Positions 9,031 to 19,566 are shown, numbered from the stretch's first letter. The stretch is 64,000 nt of DNA from Schlegelella_A sp038241255 (GCA_038241255.1 JBBRFW010000003.1:1-64000), one strand, 5' to 3'. Made by a program: numbers and translations. The notes: generated from the sequence alone by a model not told the origin.

Positions 9031-9294
9031 TCAGCGCGGCAGGCGGCGATGGAACTTGATCGGTGCCACCGAGACCGGCGCCTTCTTCGCCGGCGCCCGA
9101 TCGCAGCCATCGCAGGCACAACCTGCGCTCGGCGCGGCGGAGTTCTTGCGCAGGCGCGTCGCAAGCCGAGATGGCAGGGGGAGGGCCAGCAGCGCCCTGG
9201 CCAGCGAGCGACGTGCTCCGGCCGGGGCGAGGATCCAGGCGGCGTGCAGCGAGCAGGCGCCGACGAGCACAGCGACGATGACGGTCTGGGCCAC
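9031..9294 (-). CDS. Small Cys-rich membrane protein downstream of feoB (DUF6587 type)
   Basis: 87 residues with an N-terminal membrane helix (about residues 2-22), a basic amphipathic middle (ALLALPLPSRLATRLRK), and a CACDGCD cysteine motif near residues 59-65. The tail is basic. Similar small proteins follow feoB in many Betaproteobacteria and are thought to help iron uptake; the cysteines could bind iron. The GTG start lies 5 bases after the feoB stop, so it is the last gene of the feo operon. The family assignment is from memory of the pattern, not from a search. Confidence 0.7.
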   Translation of the reverse strand: MAQTVIVAVLVGACSLHAAWILAPAGARRSLARALLALPLPSRLATRLRKNSAAPSAGCACDGCDRAPAKKAPVSVAPIKFHRRLPR

Positions 9295-9299
9295 GAGAG

Positions 9300-11204
9300 T
9301 CAGCCTCCGAGGGCGAGTGTCAGCCGATAGGTGATGAACGACGCGATGTAGGCGAGCGCGAACAGGTAGGCCGCCATGATCACCGGATAGCGCCACGAGT
9401 TCGTTTCGCGTCGAACGATGGCGAGCGTCGACAGGCACTGCGGCGCGAACACGTACCAGGCGAGCAGCGAGTAGGCTGTGGCGAGCGACCAGCCCTGGGC
9501 GATGATCGGCGCGAGCGCGTCGGCGACCGAGTCGCCCGCCGCCGACATCGAATAGACCGTACCGAGCGCGCCGACAGCGACCTCGCGCGCCGCCAGGCCC
9601 GGCACGAGGGCGATCGAGATCTGCCAGTTGAAGCCGATCGGCGCGAAAACGTGCTCGAGGGCGTGGCCGATCATGCCGGCGACGCTGTACTGGATCGCCG
9701 GTCCCGTCGCGCCCGCGGGCGGCGCCGGGAAGCTCGACAGGAACCAGAGCACGACCATCAGCGTGAAGATGATGCCGCCGACGCGGCGCAGGAAGATCGC
9801 CGCCCGTTCCCACAGGCCGAGGCCGAGGTTGCGCAGGCTCGGCATGCGGTAGGGCGGCAGCTCGAGCATCAGCGGCTGGTAGCGCCGCTTGCTCCAGGCG
9901 CGCTTCAGCACCCACGCCACGGCCATCGCCGAGACGACACCGGCGACGTAGAGGCCGAAGAGGGTCAGCCCTCGCACGTTGAACGGGCCGAGGTGCGTCG
10001 CCGGGACGAAGGCACCGATGAGGAGGGCATACACCGGCAGGCGCGCCGAGCACGTCATGAGCGGCGCGACCATGATCGTCGCCAGGCGGTCTTTCCAGTT
10101 GGCGATCGTGCGCGTCGCCATGATCCCGGGAATCGCGCAGGCGAAGCTCGACAGCAGCGGAATGAAGGCGCGGCCCGAAAGGCCGACCTTGCCCATCAGG
10201 TTGTCGAGCAGGAACGCGGCGCGCGGCAGGTAGCCCGAGTCCTCGAGGAAGAGGATGAACAGGAACAGGATGAGGATCTGGGGCAGGAAGACGATGACGC
10301 TGCCGGCGCCAGCGATCACGCCGTCGACGAGCAGGCTGCGCAGCGGCCCCTCGGCGAGATGCGCCGCGGTCCACTGGCCGAGCCCAGCCATGGCCGCCTT
10401 GATGGCGTCCATCGGCAACACCGCCCACGAGAACACCGCCTGGAACATCAGGAAGAGCACTGCGCCGAGGAGGACCAGCCCCCAGACCGGATGCATGACG
10501 ACGCCGTCGATGCGGTGCTGGAAGCGTCGCACCGCCGCCGCGCCGGGCGCGGCGATCGCGAGGATGCGGCGCACTTCGTGCTGCAGGTCGGCCGACGAGC
10601 GGGATTCGCGCGAGTTCGCATCCGCGCTGCCCAGCGCCGTGGCGTGGCCTTGCGCCGACTCGCGGCCAAGCTGCGCCTCGAGCAGCTCCAGCAGCTTGGC
10701 GTGACCGTCGGCGCGCACCGCGACGGTCTCGACGACGGGGCAGCCGAGCTCGGCGGCGAGCTTGTCGACGTCGATCGCGAGGCCCTCGGCGCGCGCGACG
10801 TCGGCCATGTTGAGCGCCACCATCAGTGGCCGGCCGAGCTGCGCCAGCTCGAGGACGAGGCGCAGGTTCATGCGCAGATTGGTGGCGTCGACGACGGCGA
10901 CGATCGCGTCGGGCGCTGCCTCGCCATGGCGCCGGCCCTCGATCACCTCGAGCGTGATCTGCTCATCGGGCGTCGCCGGCGTCAGGCTGTAAGCGCCGGG
11001 CAGGTCGATGATCGAGACCGTGCGGCCGTTCCTGAGCCGCGTCAGGCCGACCTTGCGCTCGACAGTCACGCCCGCGTAGTTGGCGACCTTCTGGCGCGCG
11101 CCGGTGAGCAGGTTGAACAGCGCCGTCTTGCCGCAGTTCGGATTGCCGACCAGCGCCACGCTCCAGCGCGGAGCCTGGTTCGGCGCATTCAGCGCGCGGC
11201 TCAC
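9300..11204 (-). CDS. feoB: Ferrous iron transporter FeoB
   Basis: Inner-membrane Fe(II) importer with a cytoplasmic G-domain, 634 residues. The G1 motif GNPNCGKT is at residues 20-27. The G2/G3 region (YAGVTVERKVG, IDLPGAYSL) and the G4 motif NMAD follow, then the helical membrane core with two Gate regions: SSFACAIPGIMATRTI (extending through APLMTCSARLPVYALLIGAF) and, near the C-terminus, VFAPQCLSTLAIVRRET. The GTG at 11204 overlaps the feoA stop (GTGA). The frame stays open 264 codons further upstream, but that sequence is out-of-frame feoA and is not FeoB. Confidence 0.95.
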   Translation of the reverse strand: MSRALNAPNQAPRWSVALVGNPNCGKTALFNLLTGARQKVANYAGVTVERKVGLTRLRNGRTVSIIDLPGAYSLTPATPDEQITLEVIEGRRHGEAAPDAIVAVVDATNLRMNLRLVLELAQLGRPLMVALNMADVARAEGLAIDVDKLAAELGCPVVETVAVRADGHAKLLELLEAQLGRESAQGHATALGSADANSRESRSSADLQHEVRRILAIAAPGAAAVRRFQHRIDGVVMHPVWGLVLLGAVLFLMFQAVFSWAVLPMDAIKAAMAGLGQWTAAHLAEGPLRSLLVDGVIAGAGSVIVFLPQILILFLFILFLEDSGYLPRAAFLLDNLMGKVGLSGRAFIPLLSSFACAIPGIMATRTIANWKDRLATIMVAPLMTCSARLPVYALLIGAFVPATHLGPFNVRGLTLFGLYVAGVVSAMAVAWVLKRAWSKRRYQPLMLELPPYRMPSLRNLGLGLWERAAIFLRRVGGIIFTLMVVLWFLSSFPAPPAGATGPAIQYSVAGMIGHALEHVFAPIGFNWQISIALVPGLAAREVAVGALGTVYSMSAAGDSVADALAPIIAQGWSLATAYSLLAWYVFAPQCLSTLAIVRRETNSWRYPVIMAAYLFALAYIASFITYRLTLALGG

Positions 11205-11587
11205 GATGCGATCGCGCTCGCTGCGTCGCGAGGTGGCGCGGGCGGACTGGCAGCAACCGGGCTGGCAGCGGCCGGGTGCCCGGCCGTTTTGCCCTCGCTG
11301 CCGGCGTCGAGCTTCACCTCGATGCACTGCGCCTCGAGCAGGCGCAGCGCGAACATCGTCTCGCCGATCATGACGGCGAGCGGCTCGCGGCCGCCCGGGC
11401 CGCGGCGCAGCAGTTGCACCGGCTCGCCGGGGAGAAAGCCGAGTTCGCCGAGCCGGCGCAAGGCCACCGCATCGATCTCGGCGGAGGCCGAGACAACGCC
11501 GGTCACGGTCGCCCGCGCACCGTCGGCGAGCTGGTGGAGGCCGTGTGTGGCGAGGGGGCTCAAGGTTGCGGTGGCTGGGGCTCGCAT
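11201..11587 (-). CDS. feoA: FeoA family protein
   Basis: Small SH3-like cytoplasmic partner of FeoB, 128 residues. The core (about 8-90) reads TLSPLATHGLHQLADGA, then LRRLGELGFLPGEPVQLLRRGPG and IGETMFALRLLEA, which is the FeoA pattern. A Pro/Ala-rich tail of about 35 residues is unusual. The start at 11587 is uncertain: the codon sits at the edge of a Fur-box-like sequence and no ribosome site is visible, so the mRNA may be leaderless or the start may differ. It is the first gene of the feo operon. Confidence 0.88.
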   Translation of the reverse strand: MRAPATATLSPLATHGLHQLADGARATVTGVVSASAEIDAVALRRLGELGFLPGEPVQLLRRGPGGREPLAVMIGETMFALRLLEAQCIEVKLDAGSEGKTAGHPAAASPVAASPPAPPRDAASAIAS

Positions 11588-11613
11588 ATGCGAATGAGAT
11601 TGTCTCGCATTTG
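11588..11613 (-). promoter_or_regulatory. Putative Fur box in front of feoA
   Basis: On the minus strand the 19-bp core GCGAGACAATCTCATTCGC has palindromic ends (GCGA/TCGC) and an AATCTCATT half-site close to the Fur consensus half AATCATT. It lies immediately upstream of the feoA start codon. Fe-dependent repression of feo genes by Fur is established in many proteobacteria. The match is only moderate (about 10 of 19 to the E. coli consensus). Confidence 0.5.
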
Positions 11614-11686
11614 AGCCCCTTTGGCCGGCGCGGGCTGGCACCGGGACAAGCCGTGTGCAATCGGTCGCGCCCCGGGGGCGGCGTGG

Positions 11687-12150
11687 CTACAAGGCCCGGT
11701 GCAGCCGGCGTTCGCGCGCCTGCGCTGCGCCGCGACGAGCACCGCCATAGCGACCAAGGCGCTGTGCAGCCACCCCCAGGGCCGGCCGGACCGGATCGGT
11801 GCGAAGTAGTACAGCGGGTAGCCGGTGCGGGCGAGCGAGCCGGCGAGGATGCAGAGCGCCAGCCCCGAGCCGCGCTGCGGCGCCCCAGCGCAGCCGATGG
11901 CTGAAGCGCCATCCCTGCGGGATGTGGGCGGCGGCGAGCGCTGCGAACGCAAACAGCGCCGCGAACGCGGCCAGGCCGTGCAGCCGCATCGTCCACGGCT
12001 CAGCGGCGAGGGCAGGGCATCGGCGCCGCGCCCGTGATGCAACGCCAGCACAGACCGCGCCGCTGGCGAGAAGCACCGCGCCGGCGCCGTACAGCACGTT
12101 ACGCTGCCAGGCGGCGAGGCGATGGACAGCGCGCACCTCCGGCCTCGGCC
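11687..12150 (-). pseudogene. Broken multi-pass membrane protein gene upstream of feoA
   Basis: No single frame codes, but joining frames gives a convincing small membrane protein. In order: WQRNVLYGAGAVLLASGAV, then LALHHGRGADALPSPL in the next frame, EPWTMRLHGLAAFAALF back in the first, GLALCILAGSLARTGYPLYY in the second, DPVRPALG in the first, and WLHSALVAMAVLVAAQRR in the second. Three to four hydrophobic helices are visible. Function unknown. About five single-base shifts within 450 bp mean either a decayed gene or an error-rich sequence. The same-strand position just upstream of feo may be chance. Confidence 0.6.
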
Positions 12151-12431
12151 TCGGCGTTGTCGCCCGCAGACGAATGCAGCCATGCGCACGCGCCGCCGCC
12201 GACGACGAGCTTGGTAAGCGCATCGGCCCACAGGCAGCACGGCGCGGCAACGCTGGCATGGCGCGTCGTTCCGTCGGCGCTGGCGAGGCAAGGCTCAAAT
12301 GACGTAGCCGCCGCTCAGGGGTTTTGAGGAACTCGTTTTCAGGGGGGCCGCCCTCAACACGACTGCCGATCAACGCGAACAGGCAACTTCTACAATCTCG
12401 CTCCCTCCGACACCGCCTCGATCGAACCCTC
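12151..12431. other. Non-coding spacer upstream of serS
   Basis: No convincing gene on either strand. Long open frames here are shadows in GC-rich sequence. The serS promoter must lie here; no clear -35/-10 pair was recognised. Confidence 0.5.
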
Positions 12432-13744
<1,313 letters not shown>

Positions 13745-13748
<4 letters not shown>

Positions 13749-14578
13749 GCGAACGCGCCGCGCCTTCCGCCGCAGCGCGCGCGCGGCAGCTCCTTGCCGC
13801 TCTCGACGGCGCAGCGCTGCTGCCGACGCTTACCGGCGCCGACCCGTCGTTCGATCTGGCGCAGGCGTTCGAGGTCGCCGACGAGCTCCGGCGCTTGCGC
13901 ATCGCTCGCGGCGAAGTGGCGCTGGGCTACAAGATCGGCTTCACCAACCGCGGCATCTGGGAGCGCTACGGCGTTTTCGCGCCGATCTGGGGCCCGATCT
14001 GGAGCACGACCGTGGAGCGAGTCGACGGGGGTGAGACCAGCGTCTCGCTCGCCCCCTTCGTGCAGCCGCGCCTGGAGCCCGAGATCATGTTCAGCTTCGC
14101 CCGCACGCCGGCGGCCGGCATGAGCACGGGCGAGCTCGCCGGTTGCATCGAATGGGTCGCGCACGGCTACGAGATCGTCCACACTCATTTCGCCGACTGG
14201 CGCTTTGCTGCCGCCGACACGGTGGCGGACTTCGCGCTGCACGGCCGCCTTTTCGTCGGCCCGCGCGTGCCGATCGACCGTTATGCCGCCGGCGGCGACC
14301 TTGCCAGCCAGCTCGCCGCCCTGCAGGTGACGCTGTCGTGCGACGGTCGCGAGGTCGAGACCGGCCGCGCCGACATCGTTCTCGATGGGCCGCTGAACGC
14401 GCTGCGGCTGTGGGTCGATGCGCTGGCGGCGCAGCCGCAGCGCTGGCCGATCGTCGCCGGCGACATCGTCACGACCGGGACGATCACCGACGCCGCGCCG
14501 CTCTTGCCGGGTCATCGCTGGCAGACGCGACTCGACGATCCACGCTTTGCCGCCATGACGCTGAACACGACCGCATGA
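13745..14578 (+). CDS. 2-keto-4-pentenoate hydratase / FAH-superfamily protein
   Basis: 277-residue protein of the MhpD/fumarylacetoacetate hydrolase fold. Visible family features are GYKIGFTNR, a metal-site-like region LEPEIMFSF (Glu-x-Glu), a central GYEIVHTHFADW, and the C-terminal GDIVTTGTITDAAPL. Relatives add water to 2-hydroxypenta-2,4-dienoate in aromatic meta-cleavage pathways or decarboxylate oxalocrotonate. No other catabolic genes are adjacent, so the substrate is unknown. The GTG start overlaps the serS stop, suggesting co-translation. Confidence 0.8.
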
Positions 14579-14643
14579 CCGGCCGGGAGCAGGGTAGGCC
14601 CTAGAATCCTGCTCTCGGCAGCGACCCGCCGAAGCACCCAACC

Positions 14644-14730
14644 GGAGAGGTGGCAGAGTGGTCGAATGCGCCAGACTCGAAATCTGGTTTACGGTTCACC
14701 GTAACGTGGGTTCGAATCCCACCCTCTCCA
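14644..14730 (+). tRNA. tRNA-Ser (anticodon CGA)
   Basis: Class II tRNA. The acceptor stem GGAGAGG pairs with CCTCTCC, the anticodon arm is CCAGA-CTCGAAA-TCTGG with anticodon CGA (reads UCG), and the long variable arm is TTTACGGTTCACCGTAAC. The T arm GTGGG-TTCGAAT-CCCAC is intact. The CCA end is not encoded (ACCG follows the acceptor). It marks the border between the core region to the left and the accessory stretch to the right. Confidence 0.96.
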
Positions 14731-14772
14731 CCGATTGGACGTTCCAGCAAGTTCCAGGACGTCCCTAGAGCT

Positions 14773-17283
14773 TCAGGTTTTTTGCGACGAAAGACCTGAG
14801 AACGGTGACGCTCGATGTCGGCGCCAGCAAGGGTGCCGGGATAACGTGGGTCTAACCAGTCGGCCGCTCAATCTATTGCTGAGTCTGATGGCAGCGCACG
14901 CGGTCTTTAGACGCGCGAGGGTTCCCTCCCAAAGGCGATCTCCGACTGCCCTTATCAATTTGACCGCATCTTCGTAGCACTGATGGGCGCGTTGATTCTC
15001 GCCTTGATTGGCAAGCACTTGTCCTAGATTGCTCAGCGATCCGGCTTGCCACCTCAAATCATTCGCTCTGGTGGCTACTGCAAGTGCATCCGCGTAGGTT
15101 GCCTGTGCGTCTCCAAGTCGTCCGAGGTGCGTGAAGTAGAGCCCGATGCCGTTCAGAACGGAGCATTGCAACTTCAGGTTCCCGAGCTCGCGCGCCTTGG
15201 CCAACGCCGCTGTGTACTGTCCATACGCCTCGGCCATATGACCTTCGCCCAGGTTGAGTTCCGCCAGCGACGAAAGCGCACCCAGTTCAATCTGCTGATC
15301 GCTGTTCCCACCCGCCCGAGCGAGACTCGACACTAAAGGTGCGCGAGCTTGAGCCGATTTGCCGGACATCAGCAGTGCCCGCCCAAGCATGCTCTCCAGC
15401 TTCATCAGCGCAGTGACGGTCTGGCCCGGCATCGCCATGACGCGAAGGATGCAATCGACGCCGCGTCGATAGGGGCCTCGGTAGCAGATGATTTCCCATG
15501 CCTTCTCGCAGGTTCGCGTGGCGGTGTCGACGTCGAGCCTGAGGAGAGCCCGGTCGCACGCGGCGGCGATGTTTTCAAGTTCTTGCGCGTCGATCCCTCC
15601 AGGCTCGTTCAGTGGAAGACTGCCGAAAAAACTGCCGTGCCGGTTCTCGGCATCAGCCCTGGATTCGCCGCCCAACCCAACGTCGGAGAGGCCCGTCAGG
15701 AATTGCTCGTCCGCGTATTGGCGAATGCTTTCCAAAAGCGATAGCCTGCCCTCTTCCCCCACCCTGATGAATGACTTATCGACCAGGGAATGGACGACAT
15801 CCAAAACCGTCGGGGCGCGCGGAAAGAGGCCCAGCTCGACGACGGCCTCAGCAGCTTCGAGACTGAACCCTCCCACGAACACGGATGTCTGTGCCAGCGA
15901 CGCCTTCTCCGGCGGCGACAGAAGATCCCAGGACCAATCGAAGGCTCCTTTCAGAGTCGATTGCCGCCCTTCAGGGTCTTCGCGGGATGCGAGAAGCTGA
16001 AAGCGTTGACCGATTCGTGCCAGTAACGTCCGAGGTGCCATGACGCGGAGCCGGGCGGCCGCAAGCTCGATAGCAAGTGGCAACCCGTCGAGCACATCCG
16101 CCAAACGTTCGATCGCCAGGCGATCTTCGGTGCTGTGAGGTCGCGCACGAGCGGTCCCGTCACGCTCGCGAAAAAGAGCCACGGCGTCGCCGTGCGGCAA
16201 AGGCTCGATGGCTATGACATGCTCGCCTTGAATGCCGAGGACCTCGCGGCTGGTTACGATGAACCTGGCGTCCGGCGCATGGTCAAGCCAATGGCCCAAC
16301 GGCCGGCGACAAATCTGAACGACCTGCTCTAAGTTGTCCAGAAGTACAAGCGACGGGCCCCGGCTGGCGAGCGAATGGGAAAGCTGCTCTACGGGATCAG
16401 TTTTGCCGAGAGAAATATCCAACCCCCGTGCCACCGCGGAGACCACACCGTCAAGGGTGCGTGCTTGCGACAAATCGCAAAACCAGGTGCCTCCTCCGAA
16501 GTCTCCTAGACATCGTGCCGCGAAATGTGTCGCGAGGCGCGTCTTCCCTACGCCTCCGGTACCTACTATAGAAACCAGTCGGGCGCCTTCATCTATTCGC
16601 CGTTGCACCGCATTCAGCAGCTCCTCTCTGCCAATAAACCTGTCCCGTTCAGCAGGTACCGTGTGCTTGATTTCTCTGACCGGGATCCAAGAGTCACCCC
16701 GCAAAAACACCTTGTAAGCTTTCTCCGTGTCGACCGGTGGACCGAGCGAATGGTTGTCGTCGCTTTCTAGGACTTCGAAGATCTCCACAGGCTCCGCGAA
16801 CCCCTTCATTCGCCAATGGCCGCGTCCACGCATAACGACTGCATGGCCTCGCAGCGTCTCCTTGGCATCGCGCGTCAGAAGAATCTGCCCTGCTCGAGCC
16901 AACGCCATCACTCGAGCGGTAAGCGGCTTTGCGCCGCCGTCCAACTCCAATGGCTTCGCCCCACGGGCTACATCTGCCTCTGGGTTGGGTCGAATCCGCA
17001 CTCGACCCACATGCATGCCGCAGCGAGCTTGCAGGGGCACCCTCAGCCGCGCGATTGACCGGCGATAGTCGAGCAGGTAAGTCAGCGCCGCATCCGGCGT
17101 TTCGAACAGCAGCAGGAACCCATCGCTCTTGTCGATTTCCTGCCCCTTCCACTGGACGAGAAGGTCACGCGCTGCTCGATCGTGTTCGGCCCATAACGAC
17201 GACATCGCGTCATCGCCAAGCTTCTCCCCGAGCGCCGTGCTGTCGACGATATCGACTTGGACCAGCGTGCATTGCTCGCTCAT
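14773..17283 (-). CDS. Class III nucleotidyl-cyclase-like / NB-ATPase / TPR signalling protein
   Basis: 836 residues, no membrane segment. Residues 1-175 resemble a class III adenylate/guanylate cyclase domain: VDIVDSTALGEKLGD with Asp11, and DKSDGFLLLF with Asp54, the two expected metal-binding positions. Residues 215-480 form an NB-ARC/LuxR-type ATPase with Walker A GTGGVGKT (241-248), Walker B SLVLLDNLEQV and an IVTSRE sensor motif. Residues 560-800 are TPR-like helical repeats. Such proteins act as ligand- or partner-sensing switches; whether this one makes cyclic nucleotide is not known. The last 30 residues are low-complexity, so the original C-terminus may have been replaced. It points toward the tRNA gene. 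Confidence 0.85.
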   Translation of the reverse strand: MSEQCTLVQVDIVDSTALGEKLGDDAMSSLWAEHDRAARDLLVQWKGQEIDKSDGFLLLFETPDAALTYLLDYRRSIARLRVPLQARCGMHVGRVRIRPNPEADVARGAKPLELDGGAKPLTARVMALARAGQILLTRDAKETLRGHAVVMRGRGHWRMKGFAEPVEIFEVLESDDNHSLGPPVDTEKAYKVFLRGDSWIPVREIKHTVPAERDRFIGREELLNAVQRRIDEGARLVSIVGTGGVGKTRLATHFAARCLGDFGGGTWFCDLSQARTLDGVVSAVARGLDISLGKTDPVEQLSHSLASRGPSLVLLDNLEQVVQICRRPLGHWLDHAPDARFIVTSREVLGIQGEHVIAIEPLPHGDAVALFRERDGTARARPHSTEDRLAIERLADVLDGLPLAIELAAARLRVMAPRTLLARIGQRFQLLASREDPEGRQSTLKGAFDWSWDLLSPPEKASLAQTSVFVGGFSLEAAEAVVELGLFPRAPTVLDVVHSLVDKSFIRVGEEGRLSLLESIRQYADEQFLTGLSDVGLGGESRADAENRHGSFFGSLPLNEPGGIDAQELENIAAACDRALLRLDVDTATRTCEKAWEIICYRGPYRRGVDCILRVMAMPGQTVTALMKLESMLGRALLMSGKSAQARAPLVSSLARAGGNSDQQIELGALSSLAELNLGEGHMAEAYGQYTAALAKARELGNLKLQCSVLNGIGLYFTHLGRLGDAQATYADALAVATRANDLRWQAGSLSNLGQVLANQGENQRAHQCYEDAVKLIRAVGDRLWEGTLARLKTACAAIRLSNRLSGRLVRPTLSRHPCWRRHRASPFSGLSSQKT

Positions 17284-17474
17284 GACGGGGCATTGAAAGG
17301 CCGGCAGGCCAAAACTCTAGCGGAATCGAGGTTCTGACGAAGCTTCTCACGAAGCCTTCTCATTGAGCGTCCAGGCAAGTCTCGGGACGCACCGATTAGG
17401 TAAAGCAGGTCGAAAGGCTTCACTCTCGCGTGAGCGAGCAGGATGTTTTACAAGGGGCACTCGACACGGCTCGT

Positions 17475-18389
17475 CTAAGGCGAGAGATGATCGAAACGCT
17501 CGTGAGGTTTATCGGCCCTTGAGTACACAGGCAGCACCGCGGGAAGGAGTTCGCGGATCTGCGCGACCCTAGTGGAGCCCGCGGGGTGGTTCGACATCCA
17601 CTGCGGCGGTGTTCCATGGCTCTCGGATTGCATCTTCTCCCAGAGCGTGATCCCGGCACGAGGATCGTAGCCGGCCCGGGCGGCGAGATCGAGTCCGCCG
17701 CGATCTGCTTCCGCCTCATCGGTTCTGCTGAAACGCAAGGTGAGCAGTTGTCCGCCGGCATTGGCCAGCATTCTGCCGCCGCTCCCCAACCCGAGATAGG
17801 CGGCACCCAGCTCAATGAGACCATCGGTTGCCGTCGTCTTGCCCAGTTGCTCGCGGGAATGCTCGCGAAGCGCATGGGTGATCTCATGCCCCATCACCAT
17901 CGCGACCTCGTCATCCGAAAGATTCAGCTGGGTCAGGATCCCACTGAAGAAGGCGATCTTTCCTCCGGGCATACAGAAGGCATTTATCTGCTTGCTTCCG
18001 ATCAGGTTGATTTCCCAGTTCCACCGGGCCGCACGAGGCGTCGAATGCAGGTTCGGCGAGCTCGCAAACGCAATGAGACGACGAGCGATATATCTCAGGC
18101 GGCGCACCTGGGGATGGTCATCCTTGGCGAGAGCACCTTGGCTGGCGGCTTCCTGAAGCAGCTGCCGGTACTGTTGATCCGCAGCGGCTTCAATCTCCTC
18201 GGCGGACACCAGTTGTCCGAGGGCCGAGCGCTCCGTCATCTCGATTCCGTCCGCCCAGGAGGGCCGTAACCCTCCGAGTCCCAGCAGCATGGCCAGCGAA
18301 AAGTATCTCCTCGAGCAGGCCGCACGTGGGAGCGCAAGCTCCTGGTTATCGCGCGACTCGCTTGGCTCCTGGAAACGGCAAGGGCTCAT
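17475..18389 (-). CDS. M48-family metalloprotease, exported
   Basis: 304 residues. An N-terminal signal-like segment (RRYFSLAMLLGLGGLRPSWA, about 27-46) is followed by an M48 peptidase domain. The zinc motif HEITH is at residues 168-172, in MVMGHEITHALREH, with the third ligand likely Glu in RTDEAEADRGG. The related periplasmic proteins BepA and LoiP degrade misassembled outer-membrane proteins, so a role in envelope quality control is likely. No TPR domain is visible, unlike BepA. Confidence 0.9.
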   Translation of the reverse strand: MSPCRFQEPSESRDNQELALPRAACSRRYFSLAMLLGLGGLRPSWADGIEMTERSALGQLVSAEEIEAAADQQYRQLLQEAASQGALAKDDHPQVRRLRYIARRLIAFASSPNLHSTPRAARWNWEINLIGSKQINAFCMPGGKIAFFSGILTQLNLSDDEVAMVMGHEITHALREHSREQLGKTTATDGLIELGAAYLGLGSGGRMLANAGGQLLTLRFSRTDEAEADRGGLDLAARAGYDPRAGITLWEKMQSESHGTPPQWMSNHPAGSTRVAQIRELLPAVLPVYSRADKPHERFDHLSP

Positions 18390-18810
18390 TGAGTCTCCTC
18401 AAACCGGCGGAAGTGTCCGGCGACTTCATAATTCTTCTGCGAGCGCGACGATTGGGTCGGAGGATCGACCCATGCTGCGTAGGCAGAAGACCCGTGTTGG
18501 AGGTCCGTCCAGCCTGCCGCTCCGGCATCCATCATTGCGATCCACTCCTTCATCGCCGTTTTGTTGCCCGCTTTGCCGCCGTGTCAACTCGCCGTTGAGT
18601 CGTCGCCGCGGGACCCTGTAGGAGCTTGCCGGGTCGAATCGACCATACATATCTAGATTCGAGATGCAATTCGGCATAACTCGGCGGGAGTACCGGTCGC
18701 GACCTGTAAGTCATCCCCCACGACGAGGCGCGCTGCACTCCGATAGCGACGGAGTCTTCAAGGGAGGCCAATGCGATCGGGGCGACGTTGCCTCGATCGA
18801 AGGGGTAGTC
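18390..18810. other. Divergent intergenic region
   Basis: Spacer between the M48 gene (minus) and the CsbD gene (plus). No coding signal was recognised. It has visibly lower G+C around 18640-18690. Promoters for both genes should be here but none is clear. Confidence 0.5.
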
Positions 18811-18996
18811 ATGAACAAGGACCAGGTCAAGGGCGCGGTCAAGGAAGCCACCGGCAAGGTGCAAGAGAAGAGCGGCGAGCTCGTCGGCAACAAGAGCCAG
18901 CAGGCCAAGGGAATGGCCAAAGAGGTGGCGGGGAAGGCTGAACGGAAGGTCGGGGACGCCAAGGAAACTCTCCGGCACAGCGAGCGCAAGGCCTAG
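18811..18996 (+). CDS. CsbD-family stress protein
   Basis: 61 residues, highly charged and helical: MNKDQVKGAVKEATGKVQ, a central GELVGNKSQQAKGMAKE, and a Lys/Glu-rich end. This is the CsbD pattern. Family members are induced by general stress; their molecular role is unknown. The ATG at 18811 is the family start; the frame is open to 18664 but that part is not CsbD-like. Confidence 0.9.
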   Translation: MNKDQVKGAVKEATGKVQEKSGELVGNKSQQAKGMAKEVAGKAERKVGDAKETLRHSERKA

Positions 18997-19073
18997 ACCG
19001 GACCGACGCCTCTCGCCTTGTGAGAGGCGTGCGGCGATCGACCCGCCACTAAACGAACTACCAGAAAGTCAAC

Positions 19074-19469
19074 ATGAGCATCTTTGGCGACATTCTCAGC
19101 AAGATCTTCCCCGCGAACCACCCCGCCGTCGTGCAGGCCCAAGCGGCGCCAGTCGGTCCGGCGGCGGCAACGACCGCCTCCCCCACCGCAGCTGCGTCGC
19201 CGGCAGGGCCCCCTGTGGACGTCGAGCAAATCCTGACCGATCGCGCGGCGCAAAGCGGCCAGACGCTCAACTGGCGCACGTCCATCGTCGACTTGATGAA
19301 GTTGCTCGGCCTGGACAGCAGCCTGACCGCGCGCAAGACGCTCGCTGGCGAGCTGCGTTACAGCGGCGACACCAATGACTCGGCGACGATGAACGTCTGG
19401 CTCATCAAGCAGGTGATGAGTCAGCTTGCCGCCAACGGCGGCAAGGTGCCCGCCAGTCTGATGCACTGA
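19074..19469 (+). CDS. DUF3597-family protein
   Basis: 131 residues. A short amphipathic N-terminus (MSIFGDILSKIFP) is followed by an Ala/Pro-rich linker (20-50) and a compact domain, LNWRTSIVDLMKLLGLDSS, ending near the C-terminus. This matches DUF3597 proteins, which resemble LysM-neighbour/BON-associated small proteins; function unknown. It lies among other stress-type small genes. Confidence 0.85.
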   Translation: MSIFGDILSKIFPANHPAVVQAQAAPVGPAAATTASPTAAASPAGPPVDVEQILTDRAAQSGQTLNWRTSIVDLMKLLGLDSSLTARKTLAGELRYSGDTNDSATMNVWLIKQVMSQLAANGGKVPASLMH

Positions 19470-19566
19470 GGCGCGCTGGAGGTGCCAAATGCGAACTCCG
19501 GCGCCCGTGACGGGGCACCGAGCCGAACGTTTTCGCGAATCTGCAAACCATCACAAGGATTCCACT

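Noticed and set aside
9651..11597. A 648-codon plus-strand open frame opposite feoB
   Set aside because: Antisense to feoB and without any recognisable motif.
11205..11996. N-terminal extension of feoB by 264 codons
   Set aside because: The extension overlaps feoA in another frame and is low-complexity; the FeoB G-domain starts just after the GTG at 11204.
14731..14772. An integration site at the tRNA-Ser 3' end
   Set aside because: GGACGT...ACGTCC repeats occur here, but no second copy of the tRNA end and no integrase gene were found in the window.
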